Of a stretch of DNA of 13,823 nucleotides, positions 6,532-13,764 are shown piece after piece. This stretch comes from an uncultured Clostridia bacterium. GTDB lineage: Bacteria; Bacillota; Clostridia; Lachnospirales; Lachnospiraceae. Numbering within the stretch: position 1 is the first letter of the stretch; each line of letters opens with the position of its first letter. The notes under the pieces are model-generated. The model saw only the letters and a program-made list of their open reading frames with translations. It did no database searches and was not told the DNA's origin. A program made the position numbers and the translations under genes. The DNA lies in NCBI GenBank assembly GCA_946186175.1, contig CAMHMG010000059.1:1-13823 (forward strand). The letters are read 5' to 3'.

Positions 6532-7554
6532 ATGCAGAGAAGAAGAAAATACAGATATATATCAGCATTTATTATACTTGTTATTTGCATAGCGTTTTTC
6601 TTCGCCTTAAACATTTGCATTGGCAGCGTAAGTATATCGTTGTCAGATATCATTGGAACAATTACCGGAAAAGGAGAGTATGATACTTTAGCAAGAATCG
6701 TATGGGATATAAGGCTTCCCAGAACTATTGCTGTATTGATCCTTGGCGGAGCATTGGCACTTTCAGGGTATCTGTTGCAGACTTTTTTTCACAATCCGAT
6801 TGCAGGACCTTTTGTTCTTGGTATTTCATCAAGCGCCAAAATGGTAGTGGCGATTCTAATGGTCTTTCTCATGAGAAATGCAATTAGAGTTACCTCTGCC
6901 GATATGATATTGGCTGCATTTGTAGGTGCCATGCTTTCAATGGGTTTTGTATTATTGTTGTCCCGTAAAGTTCGTGAGATGTCGATGCTTGTTGTGGCAG
7001 GCGTAATGGTCGGATATATCTGTTCTGCAATTACCGAGTTGATAGTTACATTTGCCCAGGATGCAGATATTGTCAATCTACATAATTGGTCAAGAGGCAG
7101 TTTCTCTGGGATGACATGGGATAATGTATATGTAATGTCGGTCGTTATTGCAATTACATTTGTACTTGTATTTTTACTGTCAAAACCCCTTAGCGCCTAT
7201 CATTTAGGTGAGGTATATGCTAAGAATATGGGAGTTAATATACGCCGTTTAAGAATATATCTTGTCATTTTATCAAGTGTATTATCAGCTTGTATCGTGG
7301 CCTTTGCGGGACCTATTTCATTTGTAGGAATAGCAACGCCGCATCTCATTAAAAAACTGCTTGGTACATCTTCACCTCTTTTGATGATACCGGCTTCCTT
7401 TCTTGGTGGAAGTGTTTTCTGTTTGATCTGCGATCTTCTTGCAAGAATGCTGCTTGCACCTACAGAACTGAGTATCAGCACGGTCACAGCAATATTCGGT
7501 GTTCCCGTTGTTTTATGGATTATGATGGAACGCAGAAAAGAGAGGTCTTATTAA
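6532..7554 (+). CDS. btuC: Corrinoid ABC importer permease (BtuC-like, FecCD family)
   Basis: A 340-residue polytopic membrane protein of the FecCD/BtuC permease family, expected to have about ten membrane helices and to work as a dimer. Visible family motifs are RLPRTIAVLILGGALALSG near residue 60, NPIAGPFVLGIS, and the C-terminal GPISFVGIATPHLIKKLLG, which carries the coupling-helix region that contacts the ATPase. The ATG at 6532 is chosen although its nearest Shine-Dalgarno (GAGG, 6515-6518) is 13 bases away. The upstream in-frame ATG at 6457 lies inside btuF, lacks a ribosome site and would add 25 polar residues including NCNSVERRG. The stop codon overlaps the ATG of the following ATPase by one base (TAATG). 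Confidence 0.9.
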   Translation: MQRRRKYRYISAFIILVICIAFFFALNICIGSVSISLSDIIGTITGKGEYDTLARIVWDIRLPRTIAVLILGGALALSGYLLQTFFHNPIAGPFVLGISSSAKMVVAILMVFLMRNAIRVTSADMILAAFVGAMLSMGFVLLLSRKVREMSMLVVAGVMVGYICSAITELIVTFAQDADIVNLHNWSRGSFSGMTWDNVYVMSVVIAITFVLVFLLSKPLSAYHLGEVYAKNMGVNIRRLRIYLVILSSVLSACIVAFAGPISFVGIATPHLIKKLLGTSSPLLMIPASFLGGSVFCLICDLLARMLLAPTELSISTVTAIFGVPVVLWIMMERRKERSY

Positions 7555-8651
7555 TGGATTATTATTTCAAAACCGAGCAGATGAGCGTGGGCTATAATAA
7601 AGAAGCACTGATCAAAGATATCAATATAGTACTTAACAAAGGCGAAATCCTAACCCTGATAGGTCCGAACGGTGCGGGGAAATCAACTGTTTTAAAGAGT
7701 ATTTCAAAGCAGCTTAAGCTTATACACGGACTGGTATATATGGATAAAGATGAATTGTCATTGATGTCAGATACCATGCTTTCACAAAAGATGGCAGTTG
7801 TGTTCACAGAAAAACTTAGATCCGAATTAATGACCTGTGAAGATGTTGTGGCTACCGGCAGATATCCTTACACCGGATATCTTGGCATATTGTCAGCGGA
7901 AGATCATTTACATGTTAAGAAGGCTATGGACCTGGTTCATGTTACAGCAATTAAGGATCACGATTTTACAAAGATAAGCGATGGACAAAGGCAAAGGGTA
8001 ATGCTTGCCAGAGCTATATGTCAGAATCCTGAGATAATAATTTTGGATGAACCTACTTCATTTTTGGATGTTAAACATAAATTAGAATTTCTTTCTTTAT
8101 TACAGAAGCTTAGAAATGACAAAGGATTGACAGTTATAATGTCTCTTCATGAGTTAGAGCTGGCACAGAAGGTTTCTGATAAGATCTTATGTGTAAATGG
8201 TGAATATGTGGATTGCTATGGAAAACCTGAAGAGGTTTTTAAACCGGGTTATATCAAATCTCTTTTTGGTATTGAGTCAGGAAGCTTTGATGAAGAATTC
8301 GGCAATATGGAGCTGATGCCGCCTGATGGCAAAGCTGATATTTTCGTGCTAGCAGGTGGATGCAGCGGAAGAAATATATACCGCAGACTGCAAAGAGAGC
8401 AAAAAGCATTCGTGACTGGTATTCTCTATGATAATGATCTGGATTATCCTGTGGCAAAGGCGCTTGCTTCGAAGGTGATTATGGCAAAGGCATTTGAACC
8501 TGTTGAAGACAAAGTCATTGATCAGGCGAAGAAAATGATCGATTCATGCTGTCAGGTAATATGCTGTAGAGAAGTTTTCGGAAGTATGGAAACTGCCAAT
8601 AAAGAGATTTATGAATACGCAAAAAAGAGTGGTAAATTATGTCAAAAGTAA
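7554..8651 (+). CDS. btuD: Corrinoid ABC importer ATPase (BtuD-like) with extra C-terminal domain
   Basis: A 365-residue ABC ATPase. The nucleotide-binding domain (about 1-245) has Walker A GPNGAGKS (37-44), signature SDGQRQR (142-148), Walker B IIILDE (161-166), a D-loop, and the switch His199 in MSLHE. Where most relatives have the Q-loop glutamine there is VVFTEKL (about 83-88), so the glutamine seems replaced by Thr-Glu. Residues about 261-365 form an added domain with a glycine-rich start (VLAGGCSGRNIYRRL), then GILYDNDLDYPVAKALA and a Cys-rich stretch (SCCQVICC, 331-338). BtuD proteins of about 250 residues lack this part. Its function is unknown; it could sense ligand or regulate the transporter. 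I chose the ATG at 7554 (AGAGG at 7541-7545, overlap with the btuC stop) rather than 7515. It overlaps cobQ by 13 bases. Confidence 0.88.
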   Translation: MDYYFKTEQMSVGYNKEALIKDINIVLNKGEILTLIGPNGAGKSTVLKSISKQLKLIHGLVYMDKDELSLMSDTMLSQKMAVVFTEKLRSELMTCEDVVATGRYPYTGYLGILSAEDHLHVKKAMDLVHVTAIKDHDFTKISDGQRQRVMLARAICQNPEIIILDEPTSFLDVKHKLEFLSLLQKLRNDKGLTVIMSLHELELAQKVSDKILCVNGEYVDCYGKPEEVFKPGYIKSLFGIESGSFDEEFGNMELMPPDGKADIFVLAGGCSGRNIYRRLQREQKAFVTGILYDNDLDYPVAKALASKVIMAKAFEPVEDKVIDQAKKMIDSCCQVICCREVFGSMETANKEIYEYAKKSGKLCQK

Positions 8652-10132
8652 TTATGATACAGGGAACAATGTCAAATGCCGGAAAAAGTTTTCTTGTGGC
8701 AGGTCTATGCAGAATAATGAAGCAGGACGGTTACAGAGTTGCTCCTTTTAAATCACAGAATATGGCGCTTAATTCTTTCATTACAGAGGAAGGACTTGAG
8801 ATGGGCAGGGCACAGGTGATGCAGGCAGAAGCTGCCGGCATCAGACCTATGGTATGTATGAATCCTATTCTTTTAAAGCCGACCAACCATACAGGCTCGC
8901 AGGTGATAGTAGGCGGTAAGGTGCTTGGCAATATGAGCGCCAGAGATTATTTTGAATATAAGAAACAGCTTATCCCGGATATCAAGACAGCATTTCACAA
9001 GCTTGAGGAATATGCTGATATAATTGTAATTGAAGGCGCAGGCAGTCCGGTAGAGATCAATCTGCGTGAGCATGATATAGTGAATATGGGATTAGCGCAT
9101 ATGGTGGATGCTCCGGTGCTTTTAGTGGGAGATATCGATAGAGGCGGAGTGTTTGCACAGCTTTTAGGTACCTTGATGTTACTTGAAAGTGAAGAAAGAA
9201 AGAGAGTCAAAGGACTGATCATCAATAAATTCAGAGGTGACAAAACGATACTTGATCCCGGTATAACCATGTTAGAGGACAAGGGACATGTTCCTGTAAC
9301 AGGCGTTATTCCTTACATGGATCTGGCATTAGAGGATGAAGACAGTCTGTCTGAGCGTTTTGGCAACCAAAAAGAAGGTGCCATAGATATAGCTGTAATC
9401 CGTTATCCGAGAATATCCAATTTCACAGACTTTAACGTTTTTGAACAGATGAAGGACGTCTCAGTGCGCTATGTAACAAAAGTGTCAGAACTTAATAATA
9501 CTGATATGATAATTTTACCCGGAAGCAAGAATACAATGGGTGATCTTAAATGGCTTAGACAAAATGGACTTGAGACTGTTATAAAACAACTATCTGAAAG
9601 GATACCTGTATTTGGAATATGCGGAGGGTTACAGCTACTAGGAGATATGATCTTAGATCCTGAAGGTGTTGAAGAAGGCGGAACAATCCACGGAATGGGA
9701 TTACTTAAGGTCGTAACAATATTAAAAAAAGATAAGGTGCAATGCCAGGTAAATGGAAGCATTAATGAGATGGGTGGAATTTTCACCAATCTTTCAGGAC
9801 TTTCATATAACGGATATGAAATACATATGGGAAACACTTATTATTCGTCGGATAAAGATAATGAAAATGAGATACAAACTCCAATTATCAAATCTTTAGA
9901 TAATGACAATGTATATGGAACCTATGTACATGGAATCTTTGATAAAAGTGAGATTGCTCTTAGGATCATCAATACACTTGCCCGTAACAAGGGTATAGTG
10001 ATAGATAACGGAGAATTTGAAGATTATCAAAGCTTTAAAGAAAAACAGTATGACAAATTAGCAGATACACTTAGGAAATATCTGAATATGGAGGAAATCT
10101 ATGGAATGCTCAAAGAAGCCCATGTTGAATGA
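8639..10132 (+). CDS. cobQ: Cobyric acid synthase CobQ/CbiP
   Basis: A 497-residue glutamine-dependent amidotransferase that amidates carboxylates b, d, e and g of adenosylcobyrinic acid a,c-diamide to give adenosylcobyric acid. The N-terminal synthetase domain has the P-loop-like GTMSNAGKS (9-17), the motif QNMALNSFITEEGLEMGRAQ, and VIEGAGSPVEINLREHD. The C-terminal class I glutamine amidotransferase domain has the nucleophile Cys328 in FGICGGLQLLG and the catalytic His431 in GTYVHGIFD. Length is normal for the family (about 480-510). The start ATG at 8639 overlaps the end of the ATPase gene, which implies translational coupling. Its presence indicates that the pathway from cobyrinic acid diamide onward is intact here, or that imported incomplete corrinoids are finished. 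Confidence 0.96.
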   Translation: MSKVIMIQGTMSNAGKSFLVAGLCRIMKQDGYRVAPFKSQNMALNSFITEEGLEMGRAQVMQAEAAGIRPMVCMNPILLKPTNHTGSQVIVGGKVLGNMSARDYFEYKKQLIPDIKTAFHKLEEYADIIVIEGAGSPVEINLREHDIVNMGLAHMVDAPVLLVGDIDRGGVFAQLLGTLMLLESEERKRVKGLIINKFRGDKTILDPGITMLEDKGHVPVTGVIPYMDLALEDEDSLSERFGNQKEGAIDIAVIRYPRISNFTDFNVFEQMKDVSVRYVTKVSELNNTDMIILPGSKNTMGDLKWLRQNGLETVIKQLSERIPVFGICGGLQLLGDMILDPEGVEEGGTIHGMGLLKVVTILKKDKVQCQVNGSINEMGGIFTNLSGLSYNGYEIHMGNTYYSSDKDNENEIQTPIIKSLDNDNVYGTYVHGIFDKSEIALRIINTLARNKGIVIDNGEFEDYQSFKEKQYDKLADTLRKYLNMEEIYGMLKEAHVE

Positions 10133-11195
10133 TCACACAATTGACGAGCTTAGAAATATTAAGGTGGATACTCCTGACAAGATCATTTACCACAAAATAT
10201 TAGATAATCTTGATCATATTGCAAAACCAATTAATGGGCTTGGAAGATTTGAGAAGTTGACAGCTTTAATAGGAGCAATACATAGATCAGAGGTTATAGA
10301 TATCTCTAAAAAAGCAGTCATAATTATGTGTGCCGACAACGGAATAGTTGAAGAAGGTATCAGTCAGTCAGGTCAGGAAGTAACTTTAGCCGTAGCTAAA
10401 AACATGGGCAAAAAGAGATCTTCAGTTGGCAGGATGGCTGATTCTATAGGCGTTGATACTTTTCCTGTAGATATCGGTATTAATCATGATGGTGATATTC
10501 CCGGTGTCTTAAACAGAAAAGTAAGGCCGGGCACAAGAAACTTTAAAAATGAACCGGCTATGACTTTAGAAGAAACAATCAACGCGATATTTATCGGAAT
10601 TGAATTAGTGTCTTACTATAAAGAAAAAGGCTATACGATTCTTGCATCCGGAGAGATGGGCATTGGCAATACAACTACCAGCAGTGCAGTTGCCGCAGCT
10701 TTATTAGGATGCGAGCCGGTTTACGTTACCGGAAGGGGCGCAGGTCTTACGGATGATAAGCTTAATCATAAGATTAATATCATTTCAGAAGCTCTTGATA
10801 AATACGATCTATACGGGGCAGATCCTCTGACGATTCTTAAAACAGTCGGAGGCCTTGATATAGCCGGACTTACAGGATTATGTATAGGAGGAGCTTTATA
10901 TCATATTCCCATTGTTTTAGATGGCGTCATCAGTATGGTCGCAGCACTTTTGGCAGAACGGATTGTACCGGGAACCAAAGATTATCTGATCCCATCCCAT
11001 AAGGGAAGAGAACCGGCTGTAGAAATTCTTGCCAAAGAATTAGGATTAGAACCTGTTATAGACGGCGATATGGCTTTAGGTGAAGGAACCGGAGCTGTAA
11101 TGATGTTTTCCCTCCTTGATATCGCTCTTTGTATATATCAGGATCAGACAACATTTTCAGACATCGGAATAGAAGAATATAAGAGGTATAAATGA
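10101..11195 (+). CDS. cobT: Nicotinate-nucleotide:dimethylbenzimidazole phosphoribosyltransferase CobT
   Basis: A 364-residue enzyme that activates the lower-ligand base by moving phosphoribose from nicotinate mononucleotide onto it, giving alpha-ribazole phosphate or an analogue. Family motifs are PINGLGRFEKL near residue 33, CADNGIVEEGISQS, GEMGIGNTTTSSA (184-196), LDIAGLTG, and LALGEGTGA-type MALGEGTGA with the catalytic-base Glu328. The ATG at 10101 is preferred because GGAGG (10090-10094) lies 6 bases upstream, giving a 32-base overlap with cobQ; a later ATG at 10122 has no better site. Which lower ligand is used cannot be read from the sequence. The stop TGA overlaps the cobU start as ATGA. 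Confidence 0.95.
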   Translation: MECSKKPMLNDHTIDELRNIKVDTPDKIIYHKILDNLDHIAKPINGLGRFEKLTALIGAIHRSEVIDISKKAVIIMCADNGIVEEGISQSGQEVTLAVAKNMGKKRSSVGRMADSIGVDTFPVDIGINHDGDIPGVLNRKVRPGTRNFKNEPAMTLEETINAIFIGIELVSYYKEKGYTILASGEMGIGNTTTSSAVAAALLGCEPVYVTGRGAGLTDDKLNHKINIISEALDKYDLYGADPLTILKTVGGLDIAGLTGLCIGGALYHIPIVLDGVISMVAALLAERIVPGTKDYLIPSHKGREPAVEILAKELGLEPVIDGDMALGEGTGAVMMFSLLDIALCIYQDQTTFSDIGIEEYKRYK

Positions 11196-11728
11196 TGATA
11201 CTCATTATCGGGGGAAGTTCCAGTGGTAAATCTGCATTTGCCGAAGATATGATCGTATCTCTTTCGAAGGAAAAAAAGAAGTATTATATCGCAACCATGA
11301 AGGTGTATGATGCAGAAAGCGAAAAGAAGATTGAAAGACACAGAATACTTAGAAAAGGGAAGGGATTTATCACTCTCGAACAGCCTGTAAATATACAAAA
11401 TGCGATCGATAAAATCGATAGTCGTGAATGTAATGCACTTTTAGAATGTATTTCAAATCTGACTGCTAATGAGATGTTTTTGGGTGATATACCCAAAGTT
11501 GCTGACACAGTTGCAGGCAAGATAGTTGACGGAATCAAACAATTAAATGATAATGTTTCGCAGCTTGTAATTGTAAGTAATAATGTCTTTGAGGACGGCA
11601 ATGTATATGACAGTGCAACTATGGAATATATTAAAGCTATGGGGCTGATCAATGAAAAATTAGGTATGCTTGCTGATTCGATTATAGAAGTTGTTGCAGG
11701 GATACCGGTATATATAAAAGACTGTTAG
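11192..11728 (+). CDS. cobU: Adenosylcobinamide kinase / adenosylcobinamide-phosphate guanylyltransferase CobU
   Basis: A 178-residue CobU-family protein that phosphorylates adenosylcobinamide and then transfers GMP, giving adenosylcobinamide-GDP. Seen are Walker A GGSSSGKS (7-14), an RHRILR motif whose His50 is the candidate guanylylated histidine, and a LLECISNLTANEMF segment where other CobU proteins have LLDCLT-type sequence. The end, VVAGIPVYIK, is the usual CobU ending. The start ATG at 11192 overlaps the cobT stop (ATGA), with AAGAGG about 6 bases upstream. The stop codon TAG (11726-11728) is created at the junction with the inserted palindromic element. Without the element the frame would continue for 11 more codons to a TAA just before cobS. 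A second, shorter CobU-like gene lies downstream, and how they share the work is unclear. Confidence 0.88.
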   Translation: MMILIIGGSSSGKSAFAEDMIVSLSKEKKKYYIATMKVYDAESEKKIERHRILRKGKGFITLEQPVNIQNAIDKIDSRECNALLECISNLTANEMFLGDIPKVADTVAGKIVDGIKQLNDNVSQLVIVSNNVFEDGNVYDSATMEYIKAMGLINEKLGMLADSIIEVVAGIPVYIKDC

Positions 11729-11938
11729 GCTATTGCGAAACTCTATATTTTCTTCTTAGAGTTGTGCATATTATATAGCTCCATTACAGACACGCTCTCG
11801 CTCCGTCTCCGGCGTAACGGTACATAATGCACCAAAATACGGTGCATAAGTACCGACGCCTGCGACAAGGTCTGCTAATGGATGCTATATGTAATATGCA
11901 CAACTCATATACACTTTTCAATGAGTTTCGCAATTGCC
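11728..11938. mobile_element. MITE-like palindromic element with TA flanks
   Basis: A 211-bp non-coding element that is an inverted repeat over its whole length. The termini GGCTATTGCGAAACTC (11728-11743) and GAGTTTCGCAATTGCC (11923-11938) are complementary with one mismatch. An inner pair GAGTTGTGCATATTA (11759-11773) with TAATATGCACAACTC (11892-11906) is perfect for 15 bp. Further in, ATGCACC (11827-11833) pairs with GGTGCAT (11841-11847), CGGTAC with GTACCG, and GGCGT with ACGCC. TA dinucleotides flank it (11726-11727 and 11939-11940), as expected for target duplication by mariner/IS630-type transposases. It encodes no protein and has no T tract. In the cobU-cobS transcript it would fold into one long hairpin. 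Confidence 0.8.
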
Positions 11939-11973
11939 TATCTAAATAATAATGAAAGAAAGGAACATTAATA

Positions 11974-12741
11974 ATGTATCTGATAAAACCTTTAATTATC
12001 GCTTTATCGCTATATTCAACTATCCCGGTTCCTCAATTCAAGTGGGAAGATAAGGATATGAGATACATGCTATGCTTTTTCCCGTTGATCGGAGCTATAA
12101 TAGGCATAGTTTTATACATATGGAATTACATTTGCGGCATATTTGACATTAGTGATATATGTTATACATTTATCGGTTCTGCGATACCGCTGATCATTAC
12201 AGGTGGATTTCATGTAGATGGTTTTATGGATACAATGGATGCTTTTCATTCTTATAAAGCTAAGGATGAGAAACTGGAAATACTTAAGGATTCTCATATT
12301 GGTGCATTTGCTGTTATTATGCTCGCTTTATACGGAATGATATATATCGGATCATTTTCTGAGATAAGAGATGATAAAATATTATTCATCCTATGTTGCG
12401 GATTTTTCTTATCGCGTTGTCTTAGCGGTATAAGTGTTGTTACTTTTCCAACTGCTAAAAAGGATGGTATGCTTTATCAATTTGCAGACAGTTCTAATAA
12501 GAAAATTGTTAAATGGAGCCTTATAATTCAGGCATTTATCTGTATTATAATAATGGTCTTACAGTCTGTATTATCTGGTGGTTTAATTGCTTTAGCGGCA
12601 ATTCTTTCATTTATATATTATTATTATCGTACCCGGAAAGAACTTGATGGAATTACCGGAGATACAGCCGGATATTTTATACTTATATGTGAATTAAGCA
12701 TGATAATCGTTGCAGCATTTATAAATGTATATATCAGATGA
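11974..12741 (+). CDS. cobS: Adenosylcobinamide-GDP ribazoletransferase (cobalamin synthase) CobS
   Basis: A 255-residue integral membrane enzyme that joins adenosylcobinamide-GDP with alpha-ribazole or its 5'-phosphate, the last joining step of cobalamin assembly. The key motif TGGFHVDGFMDTMDA (76-90) carries the aspartates D82, D86 and D89 of the presumed metal-binding site. EILKDSHIGAFAV follows, as in other CobS proteins. Five to seven hydrophobic helices are visible, and length matches the family (about 250). The ribosome site AAAGGA (about 11958-11963) lies 10 bases before the ATG and outside the inserted palindrome, so translation should not depend on the element. The stop overlaps an in-frame ATG of the next gene (ATGA), but that gene likely starts later. 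Confidence 0.93.
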   Translation: MYLIKPLIIALSLYSTIPVPQFKWEDKDMRYMLCFFPLIGAIIGIVLYIWNYICGIFDISDICYTFIGSAIPLIITGGFHVDGFMDTMDAFHSYKAKDEKLEILKDSHIGAFAVIMLALYGMIYIGSFSEIRDDKILFILCCGFFLSRCLSGISVVTFPTAKKDGMLYQFADSSNKKIVKWSLIIQAFICIIIMVLQSVLSGGLIALAAILSFIYYYYRTRKELDGITGDTAGYFILICELSMIIVAAFINVYIR

Positions 12742-12755
12742 TCAGGAGGTTTTCA

Positions 12756-13139
12756 ATGAGACTTATAATCGGTGGATATGCTCAGGGAAAGTTAGACTAT
12801 GCTCTACAGAAATATCATGTAGATTCCCGGAATGTCTTTGACGGCAGTATACCTGATAGAGCAGAGGTAATAAATGGTACAGTGATCATCAATCATCTTA
12901 ATACTTATATAAGACAGAGTATGACAGATGGCAAATCACCTGAAACGGAAATATTTGATTTTATTGATAAATATCCTGATTGCGTGATCATAACTGATGA
13001 GGTTGGTAACGGAATTGTACCAATAGATGAATTTGAAAGAGGATTCAGGGAAACAATCGGACGAATACAGATAGAGTTAGCTAAAATGGCAGAAGAAGTG
13101 GAGCGTGTTATATGCGGAATCGGTCAAAAGATCAAATAA
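12756..13139 (+). CDS. Short CobU-like protein with degenerate P-loop
   Basis: A 127-residue relative of CobU. The start resembles a Walker A loop but reads GGYAQGKL (6-13), so the Ser/Thr after the lysine is replaced by Leu. The second half (ITDEVGNGIVPIDEFERGFRE, then AKMAEEVERVICGIGQKIK) closely follows the C-terminal part of CobU. The middle, where CobU has the guanylylated histidine region, is missing or much shortened. Either it has lost kinase activity and acts as a partner of the full-length CobU at 11192, or it has a different role. I chose ATG 12756 because AGGAGG (12743-12748) lies just upstream; the ATG at 12738 overlaps cobS and has no ribosome site. Annotation pipelines often call such proteins bifunctional CobU, which the sequence does not justify. 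Confidence 0.75.
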   Translation: MRLIIGGYAQGKLDYALQKYHVDSRNVFDGSIPDRAEVINGTVIINHLNTYIRQSMTDGKSPETEIFDFIDKYPDCVIITDEVGNGIVPIDEFERGFRETIGRIQIELAKMAEEVERVICGIGQKIK

Positions 13140-13732
13140 CCATTGTTCTTATACGACATGGAGAAACAAAAAGCAATAAGGAACACAGATATTTGGGAAG
13201 AACCGATGAAGAGCTTTCAAATGAGGGAATTATTAAGTTAAAAGAATTAAAGAATATGAATTATTATCCCGAAATAGATCTGTTATATTCAAGCCCTATG
13301 AAACGCTGCGTTCAGACTGCATCCATTTTGTATCCATATATGCAACCGATTATAGTTTCGGATTTCAAAGAGATAGATTTTGGTATCTTTGAGGGTAAGA
13401 ATCATATTGAGTTACAGAAAGATGAAAGATATCAGGCTTGGATTGACAGCAATGGTACTCTGCCCTTCCCAGAGGGTGAAAGTAAGGAATCATTTATACA
13501 AAGATGTAATAAAGGTTTTTTGAAAATATTAGAAGATATCAATGCTTTTGATAATGATAAAATGCCCGAAACAGTTGGAATGATAGTACATGGAGGTACC
13601 ATTATGTCTATATTAAGTTCATTTTATGGCGGAGATTATTATGATTATCAGATAGAAAACGGTAAGGGATTTATTATGACGGTTTTTATTAACAATATAA
13701 AAGCTAAGATTGTTTCGGTAAAAAAATTATAG
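13112..13732 (+). CDS. cobC: Histidine phosphatase, probable alpha-ribazole phosphatase CobC
   Basis: A 206-residue member of the histidine phosphatase (phosphoglycerate mutase-like) superfamily. The catalytic motif LIRHGETKSN has nucleophile His16 in the usual RHGE setting. YSSPMKRCVQTA gives the second phosphate-binding arginine, FKEIDFGIFEG the acidic residue region, and VHGG the second histidine (His160). In this operon the likely reaction is removal of the 5'-phosphate from alpha-ribazole phosphate or from cobalamin phosphate, before or after CobS. Sequence alone cannot exclude other phosphomonoesterase substrates. The start overlaps the preceding CobU-like gene by 28 bases, with a GTGGAG-type ribosome site about 8 bases upstream. 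Confidence 0.85.
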   Translation: MRNRSKDQITIVLIRHGETKSNKEHRYLGRTDEELSNEGIIKLKELKNMNYYPEIDLLYSSPMKRCVQTASILYPYMQPIIVSDFKEIDFGIFEGKNHIELQKDERYQAWIDSNGTLPFPEGESKESFIQRCNKGFLKILEDINAFDNDKMPETVGMIVHGGTIMSILSSFYGGDYYDYQIENGKGFIMTVFINNIKAKIVSVKKL

Positions 13733-13764
13733 TAATTATATAACTAAAGGAGGTTTAATATAAT

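Noticed and set aside
11728..11938. Palindromic region as a CRISPR unit, small RNA gene or intrinsic terminator
   Set aside because: There are no repeated direct units with spacers, no T tract after the stem and no promoter I can support. Terminal inverted repeats with TA flanks fit a MITE better.
12738..12755. ATG at 12738 as the start of the short CobU-like gene
   Set aside because: It overlaps the cobS stop, but the AGGAGG at 12743-12748 lies downstream of it and fits ATG 12756, which puts the P-loop-like motif at the usual N-terminal position.
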